Origin: Candidatus Aminicenantota bacterium | GTDB lineage: Bacteria; Acidobacteriota; Aminicenantia; Aminicenantales; Aminicenantaceae | DNA length: 7,841 nucleotides | NCBI GenBank assembly: GCA_016926925.1 | Contig: JAFGNQ010000331.1 | Span: forward strand, 1 to 7,841 | Direction of reading: 5' to 3' | Position numbers and translations under genes: made by a program | In this document: positions 7,235 to 7,841 of the stretch, in pieces | How the letters are laid out: every line of letters begins with the position of its first letter | Position numbering within the stretch: the stretch's first letter is position 1 | The notes under the pieces: model-generated | Told to the model about the DNA's origin: nothing | Seen by the model: only the letters and a program-made list of their open reading frames with translations | Database searches by the model: none

Positions 7235-7841
7235 ATGAAAAAAATACTCTTTTTGTCTCTCAGCTTGATATTGTCGCATTTGAACGTTAATCTCTCGGCA
7301 CAACTAGGAATTCGAGAATTGAGTGAGCAAGAGATCATTGACCTCATGGTCGGCTCTTCCATCCAAGCTACGCGCGGAAACGACAGCACCCGAATGATCA
7401 ATCGTATGAAAGAGGCTCTAAAAGATGGAAAGACATTCAAAATTATCTCCGTGGATGACATTCCCGATAACTGGATTGTAGCGGTTCCCTGCGGAGTTGG
7501 AGGAGGAGAGATGTGGGAGAACGTGGTAACACGCATGAAGAATCAGAACGTCCCTCCTCTCCGAGACACCGCCTTGCGAGCTGTTCGCCTTCTTGGAGAG
7601 TATATTGGGACGGATTTTAACGCGCTGATCCGCAATGAGCCTGCTCAGTCTACGCTCGTCGCTTTAATAACTGCAGCCGAGATGGGCATTCCTATTGTGG
7701 ATGCATGTCTTTCCGGAAGAGCGAGACCGGAGGTTCAACAGCAAATCCCATTCATTCAGGGTATCCAAAGTACTCCCGTTGCTTTTGTGACCAGTTGGGG
7801 GGACCGAGTGATCATTGATCGAGCCGTGGACGACTATCGGG
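7235..7841 (+). CDS. DUF917 family protein (S-methyl-thiohydantoin desulfurase-like) with signal peptide, 3' partial
   Basis: Open from ATG 7235 to the right edge without a stop (202 complete codons), so the C-terminal part is missing. Residues 1-22 are a textbook signal peptide: MKK, hydrophobic core 4-16, and LSA|Q cleavage after A22. The mature part resembles the N-terminal domain of DUF917 proteins: VDDIPDNWIVAVPCGVGG (73-90), a Glu (E135) before a Thr/Ala-rich helix, AAEMGIPIVDA (147-157), GRARPE (161-166), a G-containing turn, then PVAFVTSWGDRVII (181-194). The family motifs I recall are VDADGMGRAFPE and a glycine-rich GGGG loop near the N-terminus. Here they read VDACLSGRARPE and VGSSIQATRGND, so this is a divergent branch. 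Family members are linked to hydantoin and thiohydantoin metabolism, and most that I know of are cytoplasmic. No activity can be assigned. Location beside deacylases and a carboxypeptidase fits modified amino acid breakdown. Confidence 0.8.
   Translation, partial: MKKILFLSLSLILSHLNVNLSAQLGIRELSEQEIIDLMVGSSIQATRGNDSTRMINRMKEALKDGKTFKIISVDDIPDNWIVAVPCGVGGGEMWENVVTRMKNQNVPPLRDTALRAVRLLGEYIGTDFNALIRNEPAQSTLVALITAAEMGIPIVDACLSGRARPEVQQQIPFIQGIQSTPVAFVTSWGDRVIIDRAVDDYR

Noticed and set aside
7195..7536. Minus-strand open frame of about 113 codons over the M14/DUF917 junction
   Set aside because: It covers the ribosome site, signal peptide and DUF917 motifs of the plus-strand gene, which have much stronger support.

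Overview
The window is a single-strand run of five co-oriented genes (all +). It looks like part of a bacterial catabolic operon for extracytoplasmic peptides, acylated amino acids and glycans. Base composition is moderate (by eye a little under 50% G+C). Shine-Dalgarno-like sites precede several starts (AAGGAG, GGGAGA, AGGGTGA), which argues against typical Bacteroidota. The gene repertoire (amidohydrolase paralogues, a DUF2961 protein, an M14 peptidase with acidic Ca-binding-like inserts) recalls uncultured, peptide-degrading environmental bacteria such as Acidobacteriota/Aminicenantia-like lineages. That placement is a low-confidence inference from gene content only.

Layout. (1) From the left edge to 1663 is an N-acyl-D-amino-acid deacylase (D-aminoacylase) whose 5' end lies outside the window. 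(2) 1701-3497 is a second, clearly paralogous D-aminoacylase with a hydrophobic leader-like N-terminus. (3) 3494-5149, overlapping gene 2 by ATGA, is a secreted DUF2961/GH172-type glycosidase with an extra C-terminal region. (4) After a 128-bp gap, 5278-7212 is a secreted zinc carboxypeptidase of family M14 with acidic calcium-binding-like loops and an apparent Asp in place of the third zinc-ligand His. (5) From 7235 to beyond the right edge is a DUF917 (S-methyl-thiohydantoin desulfurase-like) protein, with a signal peptide and a divergent version of the family motifs. No RNA genes, mobile elements, CRISPR arrays or convincing intrinsic terminators were seen.

How they may work together (inference): the M14 enzyme would trim peptides from the C-terminus, the two deacylases would release D-amino acids from N-acyl-D-amino acids, the GH172 enzyme would cleave furanosidic sugars, and the DUF917 protein hints at hydantoin-like or modified amino acid chemistry. 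Four of the five carry N-terminal export or leader-like sequences, and the N-terminus of the other is not visible. This suggests an outside-the-cytoplasm scavenging module, possibly aimed at cell-envelope or necromass material rich in D-amino acids and arabinofuranose. The substrate assignment is speculative.
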